Below, piece after piece: positions 48,363-59,303 of a stretch of DNA of 64,000 nucleotides. Source of the DNA: Rotaria socialis (Eukaryota; Rotifera; Eurotatoria; Philodinida; Philodinidae); the NCBI GenBank assembly GCA_905331475.1, contig CAJNYU010001115.1, forward strand, positions 240,406 to 304,405. The letters are read 5' to 3'. How positions within the stretch are numbered: the stretch's first letter is position 1; each line of letters begins with the position of its first letter. The position numbers were made by a program, and so were the translations under genes. Below the pieces are notes generated by a model, which had not been told where the DNA came from, did no database searches, and saw only the letters and a list, made by a program, of their open reading frames with translations.

Positions 48363-48612
48363 AATTTTTAAATCATATTAATTCTCTCATAAACTAATTA
48401 TTCATCAAGGTTTTCAATCATACTCATTTTCATTCCTAAACGTTTAGTGTGTGACTTTCATCATTTGAAAGACGTCTTCCTTTTTTAGCACAAAAGTTCA
48501 GTTGTGATAAGTGATTGCTATGCATATTCTTTTTCCGTTTCAGCTGGTACTATACGAATACTTTAGCTAGAGAACGTGCTGAAAAAAGAGAACCTTTCAA
48601 GCGAATTTCCGT

Positions 48613-49110
48613 ATGGATACTAACTATATTCGTTGTTGTTTCTGTTTAGCTTTCGTCGACGAAATTCAATATATACTTGTTGATCTCTCAGAATCTATGA
48701 ATCCTACAGCCGAATGTATTGTACATTTTCTCAAGATATTTCTTTCGCCACAAACACTAATAACAATCGACAATTCATCAAGCGATGATATCATTCGTCT
48801 TATTGATAAGCCTACATGCTTGTTTACAACCAACAATGCTTTAGCTGAACTATTGAGAGAACGTTGCGGTTCAAGCAATCTATCGCTTTATATGATTGAA
48901 GACAATGCTGATCTAGTAGATAATACAACACTTTATGGTAATATCAATGATCTTGTCGATAAACTAGTTGAACTCATTGTTGCAAAATATCGACAGCAAG
49001 CTGGAAAACATAGAAATATAAGAAAGACTCAGTTGGCTGATATTGAAATGAAAATGGCTGAGCGGATAGAATACGAAGTAAGAAAATTGCAAGCGTCCCA
49101 GTTGAGTTAG
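48613..49110 (+). CDS. Receiver-like domain protein, C-terminal part
   Basis: Probably the downstream exon of the same gene as 47709-48362. The likely exon starts at about 48651, after the acceptor GTTTCTGTTTAG; the ATG at 48613 lies in what looks like intron. It encodes FVDEIQYILVDLSESM, LSPQTLITIDNSSSDDIIRL, CLFTTNNALAELLRE and LYMIEDNADLVD. This again looks like alternating strands and helices, a second receiver-like unit. A charged coiled-coil tail follows (RKTQLADIEMKMAERIEY). A coding-like piece (WYYTNTLARERAEKREPFKR) at about 48545-48609 lies between the two parts, but neither junction keeps the frame with normal GT..AG sites. Either a frameshift has inactivated the gene, or the assembly has an indel, or the splicing is unusual. 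Confidence 0.55.
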   Translation: MDTNYIRCCFCLAFVDEIQYILVDLSESMNPTAECIVHFLKIFLSPQTLITIDNSSSDDIIRLIDKPTCLFTTNNALAELLRERCGSSNLSLYMIEDNADLVDNTTLYGNINDLVDKLVELIVAKYRQQAGKHRNIRKTQLADIEMKMAERIEYEVRKLQASQLS

Positions 49111-49458
49111 TCTGCCTTGTTTTGTTGAAACACTTTTAAGTATGATGCTTTTGTTGCGGCATGTTTGTTCTAGCGCTTTTTTCATAATATTTTTTGAAGT
49201 TTTCAACTGTCAGCGGATATAAAATCTTAATGTTGAAACTATCGGTCGGTCAGACAAGTTGAATGATAAGTAATAGAAGCTATGATACTGTAAATTTCGA
49301 AATGGATTTCAGTAAGTAAACTACGCTTTAACAAAATATTTCATCGTTTATAATAAAAAAAAAGAAGCTCTCATGAACGCATTGATTCATATCATTCGAT
49401 TGATCTAGTTGTGTAAAAAGAAAAGAGGCAGTTTTTTTTTGTAAATTTCAAATTTTCT
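49111..49458. other. Convergent 3' flanks
   Basis: 348 bp between the stop codons of the receiver-like gene (+) and BCKDHA (-). No structure seen. Confidence 0.5.
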
Positions 49459-51104
49459 TTATTTATTTGGCACATACGATTGTTCGTACTTCGATAGCAA
49501 TGTTAGAAAGGACGCTTCGTGATTTTGTTGAACATGCTGTATCAGCTCATGCATCTGCTTTTGCAAATGTGGTTCCACTTTTTCAAATACATTATCGAAC
49601 ATGGTCGTGATTGGTGCACGTTTTATGTGCTCGCATTGTTCTAGTTCTTTCAATACCTAATGTTCGCATGATTGAATTTAGAAACTAGAAACAAAATACG
49701 AGTAAACTCACCATGTCTGTTGCTTCTTTTCTCCAAGTTTCCTCTTTTTCATTATTCCAACAGCCTCGTACATCCATATATCGACGAACGCGTTCTATGG
49801 GATCGATTATCTTTGCGTGATGCTGCATTTTCTCCTCGGATCGATACGCTGAACTATCATCTGAAGTTGAATGAGGACCAAATCTTTGATGAAAGAAACA
49901 AAATCTTGTAATCATAATGACGACAATAATCATATTTATACCTATCAACCATGGCTTCGATTAGTATCGGCTTGTTTTCATTAACAGCCATTTGACGTGC
50001 TGCTTTAGTTGCATTGTAAACAGCGAATAGATCGTGCCCATCGACACGTATTGCCATCATACCATAGCCAGTCCCACGAGAAGCAATGCCATCACCATGA
50101 TACTGATCTTTGGATGGTGTCGAGATCGCATATCCATTGTTGCGGCTAAATATTCGTACAATTTCTTGATAGAAAACTGTATCAATGAGGAGTTTACCAG
50201 ATGAATATAATTGGCACTTCGAGTGTAGCGGCAAAATTAAATGCTGCATGGGCATCACCTTCGCTTGTTGCGCCGTCGCCAAAATAGCAAACAACACATT
50301 TTTCATTAGCTGCACTGAAATAGAAGACACTCGATTGACGTACAAACAATAAGAGAACTTTTATTTTACCGCTTATAAGCATAAGCACTGCCGACAGCTT
50401 GTGGCATTTGTGTAGCCACAGTAGACGAGATAGTGACATAGTTAAGATCTTTCGAGCCATAATGAATCGGCATTTGAATTCCTTTACAAGAGCCTCGTGC
50501 ATTGCCCATACATTGATCAATAAATTGATGTAGTTTATAACCACGATAGAGAAGAATACCTGTTGTACGAAAAACGTACTGTTGTATTATGAATCAAATC
50601 ATATTATATTACCAGCTTCTCGATATTGAGCATAGACAAGATCGCCAGGATCGAGTGCTGCAGCACTACCGATTTGCGTTGCTTCTTCGCCACGATGTGT
50701 CATATAAAAAGAAATACGTTGTTGCCGTTGTGATTGAAATAAAATGTGATCCATCGTCTCAAGCATCGTCATATCTTTATATATTTTAATCAATTGATTG
50801 TCAGAGAACTAAGCAGAGCAAATTATGATTCAATAAAATAAAATAATAAGGAACTCACGTTTGGCATTTCATTTTTATTTATAATGTTACCATCTGTGTC
50901 CATTATCCGATATTTAGGAATAATTGATTTAGCTTTCGATGGTAGAAACTCTAGTTTAGTTGTAATGGGCACATTATCTAACGTTGAGGTTCCAGCCAGA
51001 ACGGACGAATCAAATTTTGCAGCGGTGCTTTGGTATCGCTTACTCAGTTGACAAATAATTGGCCCATACAATCGTGAATATATTTTACCTGGCCATCGCT
51101 GCAT
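49459..51104 (-). CDS. BCKDHA: Branched-chain alpha-keto acid dehydrogenase E1 alpha
   Basis: Mitochondrial, thiamine-diphosphate-dependent decarboxylase subunit of the BCKD complex (Leu/Ile/Val breakdown); it pairs with E1 beta. Seven exons, 51104-50859, 50808-50613, 50559-50370, 50314-50198, 50145-49942, 49883-49712 and 49656-49459, sum to 1323 nt. That gives 440 residues against about 445 in human. The basic N-terminus ([14 protein letters not shown], then KRYQST) fits a mitochondrial presequence. Landmarks in order: [41 protein letters not shown], the ThDP motif [40 protein letters not shown], and the phosphorylation loop [13 protein letters not shown] with both regulatory serines and the catalytic His before STSDD. 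The first His of the usual GHHSTSDD is Pro here. It diverges from the hydrolase gene at 52301. Confidence 0.97.
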
Positions 51105-52300
51105 CGTCAAGCTATAACTAGAAAACGACGAATGAAATTAATCAGAGAAAAACGTTTTTGAAAGAGACAAGGAGTCTTGGTGGATATTTTCTATCGAATC
51201 GTATGCCAGTCGATATACAAAAATGTCTGAATGATTTCGCAAAACAAGTATCTAAATGTTGACTTGGCAACTGCAGAAGTACTGCAAGCTGACGACAACA
51301 TGATCTCACCTCGAACGTAGCGTAGAAGAAATAATCAAAGTGAAAATAAATTGCGTTCTCTCGTTGTGTACCGTTGTAGATGTACTTTTTTCTCGACCTG
51401 CACCAGAACTTCGAATTCGAATGAAGAAGAAGACAACAAATGTTATGAAATGCAAAAAAACGAAAGAGAATGTAATTAATAACAAAAACAAAACTTCATT
51501 GCTGTAGAAAAATAAACATATAAGAAGTTTCGTGGTCTGCGTTAATACTTCAGTTAACAAATTATTTTTCTATTACACTGCATGTGCTTGTATCTATCCC
51601 GAAAAGTAAAATAACACCGCTATTCAAATCATCATTTACTACGTCTTTATTATGTAAACCGGTACCGTTGCCATCTGTTCCATGTGGTTTGAAACTAATA
51701 AAATTTTACAATTTTGCATGAAATTAATTTCTCAAAAGATATGTAAAACGCATTATTATGATTTTAACTAATGCACGAATTGAAAATAGATTATATACAG
51801 CGTTCATCGTAAAATTCAGAGGATTTGAATATGAATATGCATAAACAAATGTGGACACGTTTTCATGATAATAGGATTGTGAATGAGCATCACTATGAAG
51901 CGTCTACCACAGTATAGATTCACGATTACACTCGAAAGCTATGGACCAACAAAACAAAACAATTCTTCTCACCACAAGATAGACTCTCCTGACAATTATG
52001 CCTTAAATGTGCGCGACCCCTTTCCTGTTACTGAGGGATTCGTGTCTATTAGTTGAGTCATTCTTGCTTTCTTTCCTGCGTGTATAACTTCATTCTGACT
52101 CACCCAAACACTGGTTACTATTTTTTGCATGGTGACTCTGAGAGATACCTTTTCATTCAAGTCAATCATAACACTACTGCTTGAAAGCGTCAAATTCAGT
52201 ATCAGTTAACTGCCCTTCTGCATCGTTGTTTTTTCCATACGGGATTACGAACTTGAATCTTCTCAATATTTTTCTGTTGTAATCATCAAATAAGAAGAAA
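51105..52300. promoter_or_regulatory. Divergent upstream region, BCKDHA and hydrolase
   Basis: About 1.2 kb between two start codons facing away from each other. It must carry both promoters. No exon or clear motif is visible; the frames at 51306-51560 and 51996-52193 are featureless. Confidence 0.4.
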
Positions 52301-53946
52301 ATGGCAGCTACTTTAAGCGATCGCTGCATTGGTTGCCTCTTGTGTCATATGATTGGTGATCAACTAGGTGCCGGTGTCGAAGGCTTTTCAGCTGTCAGAA
52401 TTAAACGCGAGATTGGAATGGTACGTGATGATATAAAAGCACCGCATATGGGTATTCCGGAACTCGGACCTCGCATACATATGTATACGGACGATACAAA
52501 TGCTATGCTTGCACTAGCAAATAGTCTAGTTGCGAATGAAGGCTTGAAAGCAAAACACGCAGCACAATCCTACGCACAATTTTGGTCTACTGGAGTCAAG
52601 CGAGGATATCCTGATTCTGCTCAAGCAAGTATGCAGGTCAGTGACATACTTTTTTTGATTGTAGTTCATCAATTTTCTTAGTATGAGTCACTTCATGTTA
52701 CATCGAAGATACGTATTATGTAAACAAAAATAATCCTTTCTTTTTCATGTGCTGTTTTGTAAACTGCATCGGTTTGTTAAATTGTCTTGTATGGCTACTA
52801 AATCTTAACATACGATGTTTCCTGAGTGTTACGTAATTACTTTCTACTACACCCTAAATTATAATGCACACATTGCTCGATTCAAACAAAATGTTAGCAG
52901 TTTTCCAATTTTATCTAAAACTTGACAGAAATAAGATATGCGAAAAATTTATAAACAATTTCGCCAAATTGATTATTTTGATTTTACTGTTGATAGTGTG
53001 TACTTGATGGTAAGATCGACTATCGTGAATGTGGACGCATTAACTTTCCAGATGGGTCGTTTGCTAACGGCGGAGCCATGCGAATAGCTCCTGTTGCACT
53101 TGCCTTTCGCGATGCATCGGATGAGGAACTCTACGAAGCTGTTCGTATGTCTATTATTTCTTCGCATGTGCATCCTGAAGGTATAGACGGAGCTTTTGTT
53201 TTGGCTAAAGCTATTATTTTGGCTCTTCGTTGTGAATCAATTGATACATTCGATGCTTCAGGATATCTGAATACTCTGCAATCAACAGCGCGAACTACTA
53301 GTATGCAGAATCAGATCAAAAAATTGATTAAATTCTATACTGACCAGTACGGTACCAATAGCGCGAGCTCACAAAAGAAAAAGTATGCATCTGATTTATT
53401 AACGATTAAAATATGAAAAAATGAACATTCTCAATGATGAATAGTATTCATGAAAATTTTAGAGTAAATCTCACCCATGTTGAACAGGAACAAGTTCGAT
53501 ACTTGCTTTTTTTTCAAATCGAAAATCAATGACATATATTCAGGAGTTCTTAGCGGTTTCCCAACGATATTAAAATTACCATTTTGTTTTTCATTACTAC
53601 TTGCAGGGCGGATATTGATATAGTACGAGCGTTGGGTAATACTTTTCAACTCAAAGCAATCGAAGCTGTACCTTGTGCTTTGTGGGTCGTATGTACTGGT
53701 TATTGTGAACCGGAAGAATGTCTCGTTCGTGGCGTTAACATGGGCGGTGATGCTGATACTGTAGCAGCAATGATTGGAGATATGGTCGGTGCTTTACACG
53801 GTTGGGAATGGATTCCTGCTCGTTGGTATGATAATATAGAACCGAATTCCGACGAGAACATGTGCAGAGGAAAAGAATATGCTATTGAACTAGCAAAGAA
53901 ATTGGCCACGATGAGCGTACATAATGTACTAGATGACGATAGTTAA
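52301..53946 (+). CDS. ADP-ribosylglycohydrolase (DraG/ARH family)
   Basis: Removes ADP-ribose from modified proteins or ADP-ribosyl compounds using two Mg ions. Exons 52301-52636, 52997-53382 and 53607-53946 join in frame (introns of 360 and 224 bp, long for this window) into 353 residues. Landmarks: GCLLCHMIGDQLGAGVEG at the N-terminus; YTDDTNAML, the metal-binding TDDT block, at about residues 66-74; FANGGAMRIAPVAL and SSHVHPEGIDGAF in exon 2; and ALGNTFQLKAIEAVPCALW and MGGDADTVAAMIGDMVGALHG, with the C-terminal metal-ligand motif GGDADT, in exon 3. All key Asp residues are present, so activity is expected. It belongs to the ARH3/DraG side of the family rather than actin-like ARH2; the exact substrate cannot be read from sequence. 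It lies on the same strand as, and 750 bp upstream of, an ADP-ribosyltransferase gene. Confidence 0.9.
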
Positions 53947-54695
53947 TTTTATGAATAAATTATTTTAACTTTTACGATATTTGAAACAGAAGATTCATTA
54001 GCGCTAAAGCATTAATCTCTTGTTCTAATTGTTAGTAAAATCTCGAAGAGTATGTAGAGTTTATTAGTACGAATTTAAATAGCAGAGAAGAATAATTGGA
54101 AACTTCTGCATAGCATATATAATTTGCTTAAATTTTACCTTTCAGATGTAACCTGTTTCACCAATCGGAGATTATTCGATTCTAAACTAGAACATGTGAC
54201 ATTTCATGTAGATTGAATAGCAAAAGAAAAAGAAATGAAACATTGAATTCGAACAATAAGACTATGCCAAACTTGTATCGTATGATCGAAATTTATCATA
54301 AAAAAATCTCTTGCTGTCAGTAATTTTGAGATTAGTCAATTGGCTTGATAAAAAGACATATATTCATTGCATTCAAATGTTTACTGATTTGTTCGTGATG
54401 CTTCGTAGAAATGAACTCAATTCTTTTTCTCACTCTAGAACACGCTGCAGTAGGTAAATATTGAATTGATGATTTCTTATTAAGTTACAAAGAAAGACAC
54501 AGGTGTCTACACGTTTTACATAAAACAGCTGATTGGATAGCTGCAAACAAAGCCACCATCACACCGGTGTTGCGACAACACGCTTCAGCTAAAAATGAAA
54601 TTCGTTTGCTCTTTCGATTTTTTTTATGCTGCACATAAAAGGCGCAGTCAGGTGAGAGAAAATGGCATTCGACTACTTCGAGTAGAGCAACAAAC
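53947..54695. other. Intergenic, hydrolase to transferase
   Basis: About 750 bp without exon. It holds the hydrolase 3' end and the promoter or 5' UTR of the ART-TPR gene. Confidence 0.45.
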
Positions 54696-56750
54696 ATGGC
54701 ATTGTCCAAAGATTACAACACGAGCCTTGAAACTTTTCGTATTTTCTGGCTCGATAAAAATGTACACCGTGAGGAGAACAAACATTCACAAATAATATTA
54801 CGGGCAATCATCAATAATTTGCAAGTATTTGATGATGAAAGCGAATGTGAGAAAGTGATTCGAGATGTTTCTGTAGCTGATCGAATTGTACTCATTGTCA
54901 GCGGTAGCTTGGGCTGTGAAATTGTACCAAAAGTGCATGATCTGGAACAATTATCATCGGTTTATGTTTTCTGTTGGGATAAAGCTACAAATGAAATATG
55001 GGCACAACATTTTCCGAAGGTATGATTTATAATTGTCTAGCATTAATCATAATTTTATATTTTTGTTTAGGTAAAGGAATTATACGTTAAACTCGATGAC
55101 CTAATTAATAGAATTCAAGAAGACCATAAACTAAGAAGAATGGAAGAAGAATCATTATCAATGATGACCGTTTTCAGTATGACTGGTCAACTAGATCAAT
55201 CGTCATCGGGAATCAATGGTCAATTTGTACATTTTCAGTTACTGATTGATGTTTTAATTCGCATGAAACCGAATGTACATGATAAAAAGGAACTGATCGC
55301 CTTATGTAAACAAGAATACAACAATAATCAAACGGAAATGAAAAATCTCAGAGATTTCGAACAAAATTATTTGCCTTGTGAGGCCATACGGTGGTACACA
55401 CGCGAATCGTTTATTTACAAAACACTGAACAAAGCATTGCGTGTACAAAATATAGATTTACTTTTCCTATTTCGGTTTTTTATTCGTGATATTTATCGAC
55501 AATTATGTGAAAGTCAGGAGCCATCACAATTTGAAGTGGTTTTTCGTGGTCAATGGATGTCAAATGGTGAAATAGATAAACTTAAACAGTCTATTGGAAA
55601 CTTTATTTCTATGAATTCTTTTCTCTCTACAAGTAAAAAAGAATTTGTAGCACGTCGATTTCTCGAAGATGATCGTGACCAAAATGACACTTCAAAGCAA
55701 AAGGTCTTGTTCAAGATCACTGCTGATCCTCAAGTCGGTGCTAACAAACCGTTTGCCGATATAAGCCATTTAAGCTACTTACAACTTGAATCTGAAGTTC
55801 TCTTTATGATTGGTTCAATTTTTCGATTGGATCGTATTCAAGAAGGTGATAGCAGTAATGATCAATTGAACATATTTGAAATGTCACTTTGCGGAGACAA
55901 ATATGGACTGAAGAAGCTTTTCGAATTCATGAGAAAAGAATACGATATCGAAGAAACAAATCTTCTCTCGTTCGGAAATGTGTTAAGATCGATGGGGAAA
56001 ATTAATCATGCTGAAAAATACTATCGGCGTTTACTTAATGAACTTCATGAAGATGATCCATTACTTGCTCATGTTTACTATAATATTGGTTTGGTGGCGA
56101 AATTAAAATGCGATTATGACAACAGTATGGAATATTATCAAAAAGTACTCAAAATCTCGACGGAAAATGGTCCAGTGGATAATGTGATTCTTGCTAAGAC
56201 GCACAATGGAATCGGTGAAATTCTTTGGAAAAATGGCGAAAAAAATCAAGCACTAGAATCATTTAAGGAAGCTGTGAAAATTTTCGAACAGGCAAAATTA
56301 GGCGATCATGCTGGCATGGCTTTATTTCAAGATAATATCGGTCTGTTCTATCGAGAACAGAGTAATTATCATGAAGCGTTGTTTTTCTATGCTAGATCAC
56401 TGATGATTCGACAAAAATGCTTACCAACAAATCATCCTGATTTAGCTATATCTTATAATAATGTTGGTAACATTCGTTTACAGCTGAACCAGTCGTCTAT
56501 AGCACTTGAATGTTTAAAAAAAGCGCTTCAAATTAGAACCAAAGCATTTCCACCAGATCATCCGGACATCGCAAGTTCTCATAAAAACTTGGGCGATCTA
56601 TATGAAAGTACAAATGAATTTAAGCTAGCATTGAAATGTTTTCATAATGCAGCTGAAATCTACCATGAAATATGGCTTCCGAATCATCCGGATGTTATTG
56701 AAATCAACGCAGATATTCAGCGAGTTTCAGATAAACTTGAAAAAGCGTAG
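54696..56750 (+). CDS. Receiver-like/ADP-ribosyltransferase/TPR fusion protein
   Basis: Two exons, 54696-55019 and 55071-56750, give 667 residues. Residues 1-110: a receiver-like N-terminal domain (FRIFWLDKNVHRE, VIRDVSVADRIVLIVSGSLGCEIVP, SSVYVFCW), shared with the gene at 47709. Residues 220-375: an arginine-type mono-ADP-ribosyltransferase domain. Its R-S-E signature is present: Arg267 in VFRGQW, SMNSFLSTSK with Ser294 or so, and QLESEVLF with Glu348 and Glu350 (the ExE pair that defines Arg-specific transferases). It would transfer ADP-ribose from NAD to a protein arginine. Residues 395-660: about six TPRs of kinesin-light-chain style (for example AISYNNVGNIRLQLNQSSIALECLKKALQIR), a protein-binding scaffold. 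There is no signal peptide, so it should act inside the cell. ART-TPR proteins of this design are abundant in bdelloids. Confidence 0.92.
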
Positions 56751-57155
56751 AACGGTTTTCTATTTTTATTTCTTTCAGTTAACATTCAGCGTTTCTCTTT
56801 GGTTTGGTCATGCGACCAAAAGGTGTACGTGTGAACGTGGAATAATAGTGGTCATTTCTCTCACACATCGCTCTTATTTAATATCAATAAATAGATTTTT
56901 CCTATAAAAGTTTTGTCATGATGCAAAAGTCATCGTTTTAAAGTTGCATTGCTCGTTCTTCGGTCGACTCAGTAAAAGATGAACGAGATATAATGCCGTT
57001 CTAGATACTCTTCTAACTAGATTCTTACAATAATGGCCAAGAACTATGATAAGAACAGTTTTTTTTAGTTTTATTGTCGTGAAGTTTTGCGTGATTATAC
57101 ATTCTATAGTAGCAGTAAAATTAAAAGAAATCATTTAATGCGTAGAAAGAGTAAT
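56751..57155. other. Convergent 3' flanks
   Basis: About 400 bp between the stop codons of the ART-TPR gene (+) and the pathogen-related gene (-). No feature seen. Confidence 0.5.
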
Positions 57156-58787
57156 TTAAATGATGGCACATGTTGCTGACTGTTGATTTAATTTTGATTG
57201 CTGATCTTTCACGGCTAATTTCGATTGATCGACAGATGAGCTTGTATCGTTGACGGTCGATTCACTCATTTGGTTTGCGGCTGATGGATTAAGCGATATT
57301 GGTATATTAGCAAACGGAGCTAATGGACATAATTCCGTAAGTTGAGCAAACAATTGATTGATATCAAAGAAAACTTGCAGATCTTGAATCTTCAAATCTG
57401 ATGATACGGTAGCTTTGCAAATTCCGTATATATTCACCATCTTATTTGTCGGCGTCGCCTTGTAGATAGAACCTGAAAAAGACGGGCATGAAAAAGAGCC
57501 AGTCATCCGGCCGAAATGACGCCATTTAAAGGTAACATTTGGTGGGCCTGAATAGAGTTCAATTACTTCCCAGGCGAAACCTTCTCCAAAGGCTCGTAGA
57601 AATCCCATTTGAGATTCAGAAAGTGTCATCATATTTGCATTGCAGTATGCTGTTTTGCCGATCAATACAGTGTAAGTGCCTAACCTGACTAAGTCATCGG
57701 CAGTAAATTTGGATAGGCCGTTGCATGAGAAACAATAGTTGTCCACGTCGATTGTTTCCCATTGTCGAGGATCCAATTTATGACTCACTTCTAGAATAGT
57801 TACAATTTGTCATTTAAAACAAATTCAATGAAAATATATTGAAAGGATCAGCTTTTTTTTAAAGCTTCAATTATCGATTAACAGAAGAAGAGAAAACGCA
57901 GTCGAACGAGAGTCCCTTATTCATTTTTGTAGAATCACGAATTCCGAACTGTATTTAAAAAAACAGTAAAGCAAGTTATAGTTTATAGACCTGAACCTAA
58001 GAAAATGCCTGCAGTGAAAACTAGCGCAACTAGTAATGATTCTGCGCCTAATAAAAAAATCACTAGATGAAAAACATAAAATCTAAATTCATCTCACTCG
58101 AGAAGTACATGGCGATTACTATTCATGAATAGTAATTGCACTAATGCTCAATGGTATCTTAAAATCTGCCTCCTTACTTACAAATTATTATCCCATTTCC
58201 CTCCACCACAACACACAATAAATGAATCCTTTTTTCTTTCTTCAAACAATATTACTTGACGCTTTGATGTAAGAAATAAAACAGTATACAGTCTTGTCTA
58301 TAAATACAAATATTGTTGCTCAATGAAAAACTTACTATCGTATGCAGAAGCTGTGCTAAAACATGGCTATCATTTAGTGACTACCTTATGTTCTTCAAAC
58401 TAATTAGATAAATTTTCAAATATATTCTTTCTTTTTTTTCAATAAGATTTTCCTCGCATTCCTTTCGCCTTTGGTGTCGTTGCTAACAGAAAATGTTCAA
58501 ACTTGCAATATGGAATTTCTTGATTATGACAACTTTTTTCATCCAGTACGCTTTGTGAACGATAGAATTCTTGTTATTTCAATCGCGTTATTCTTACCTA
58601 CTTCCCAATTCTTTACAATATTTTCGACAATTTCTTCCATTGAATCCGGCGTATGTTTACTTGACTTTTCCTGTACGTAAAGAGCAGCAGTTTTTGAATA
58701 ATCCGGTCTACCATGTCGCCATTTGATATCACTTCGTGCGTCATTTATTACGTATTTATTATTCGTAGCATACGGCGGTAATGCCAT
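57156..58787 (-). CDS. Pathogen-related (SnoaL/NTF2-like) protein with CaaX end
   Basis: Two exons, 58787-58598 and 57790-57156, join in phase 1 across an 807-bp intron into 274 residues. Exon 1 has SDIKWRHGRPDYSKTAALY and SMEEIVENIVKNWE. Exon 2 continues EVSHKLDPRQWETIDVDNY, CNGLSKFTADDLVRLG, FAWEVIELYSGPP, KWRHFGRMTGSF and VNIYGICKATV..LKIQDLQVFFD. This order matches the plant/fungal 'pathogen-related protein' family, which has a SnoaL/NTF2-like cone fold and no assigned chemistry. The splice is supported because the joined NWEVEVSHKL mirrors the family's NWE-x-E-x-x-HK. After the fold comes a Ser/Gln-rich tail of about 55 residues ending in CAII, a prenylation (CaaX) motif, which suggests membrane attachment. 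Such an end is not something I know for this family. Lateral origin is possible. Confidence 0.85.
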
Positions 58788-59135
58788 TTCAGTAGTTAGG
58801 TATCTTAAAAGAAAAACAAAATCGTGTATTCTCATAAAACATACAACCAATCGAGCAGATGTTTTCAATTTGAAGTTTCATTCCTTGTGGAAAAACATTT
58901 CTATAAGGAAGATACTCGAAAGATTTCATATCAACTCCCACAGCTCGTCAATTTTTGCGCTGCCTGATTACAAGTTACGTCTACTGTTTGATACGTTTCT
59001 TTATATCATTGGCTGCCAGAATATAATTTAAGCGGAACTGACATATAAATAACATTAAAACACTATTAGCATTCATTTAAACTGTGTATCCTATAAGCCA
59101 CTAGTTTGTTCATGCATAGATCATGTTGTCCTACT

Positions 59136-59303
59136 TACCCATGTAAAACAGAAGTGAACCGAATACTTTTAATAGTACTTTTTAGTCAAAAAGTATGAAA
59201 AGTACTTAAAAAGGTTCACTTACGCGTACTTTACCCTGCGTAAAACCTACTATTGAAAGTACTTCATTGTCACTTTTTTGGATAAACTTTTTTCACATGG
59301 GTA
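59136..59303. mobile_element. Short TA-flanked MITE
   Basis: Begins TACCCATGTAAAA and ends TTTTCACATGGGTA, terminal inverted repeats of about 13 bases with one mismatch. Inside, AGTACTTTT-type repeats occur in both orientations (for example AATAGTACTTTTTAGTC and AAAAGTACTTAAAAAGG), and the GTGAACC / GGTTCAC pair adds a second palindrome layer. TA ends suggest Tc1/mariner-type mobilisation. Non-coding. Confidence 0.7.

Noticed and set aside
56647..56907. Alternative-frame ORF over the 3' end of the ART-TPR gene
   Set aside because: Overlaps the last TPR in another frame and has no family content.
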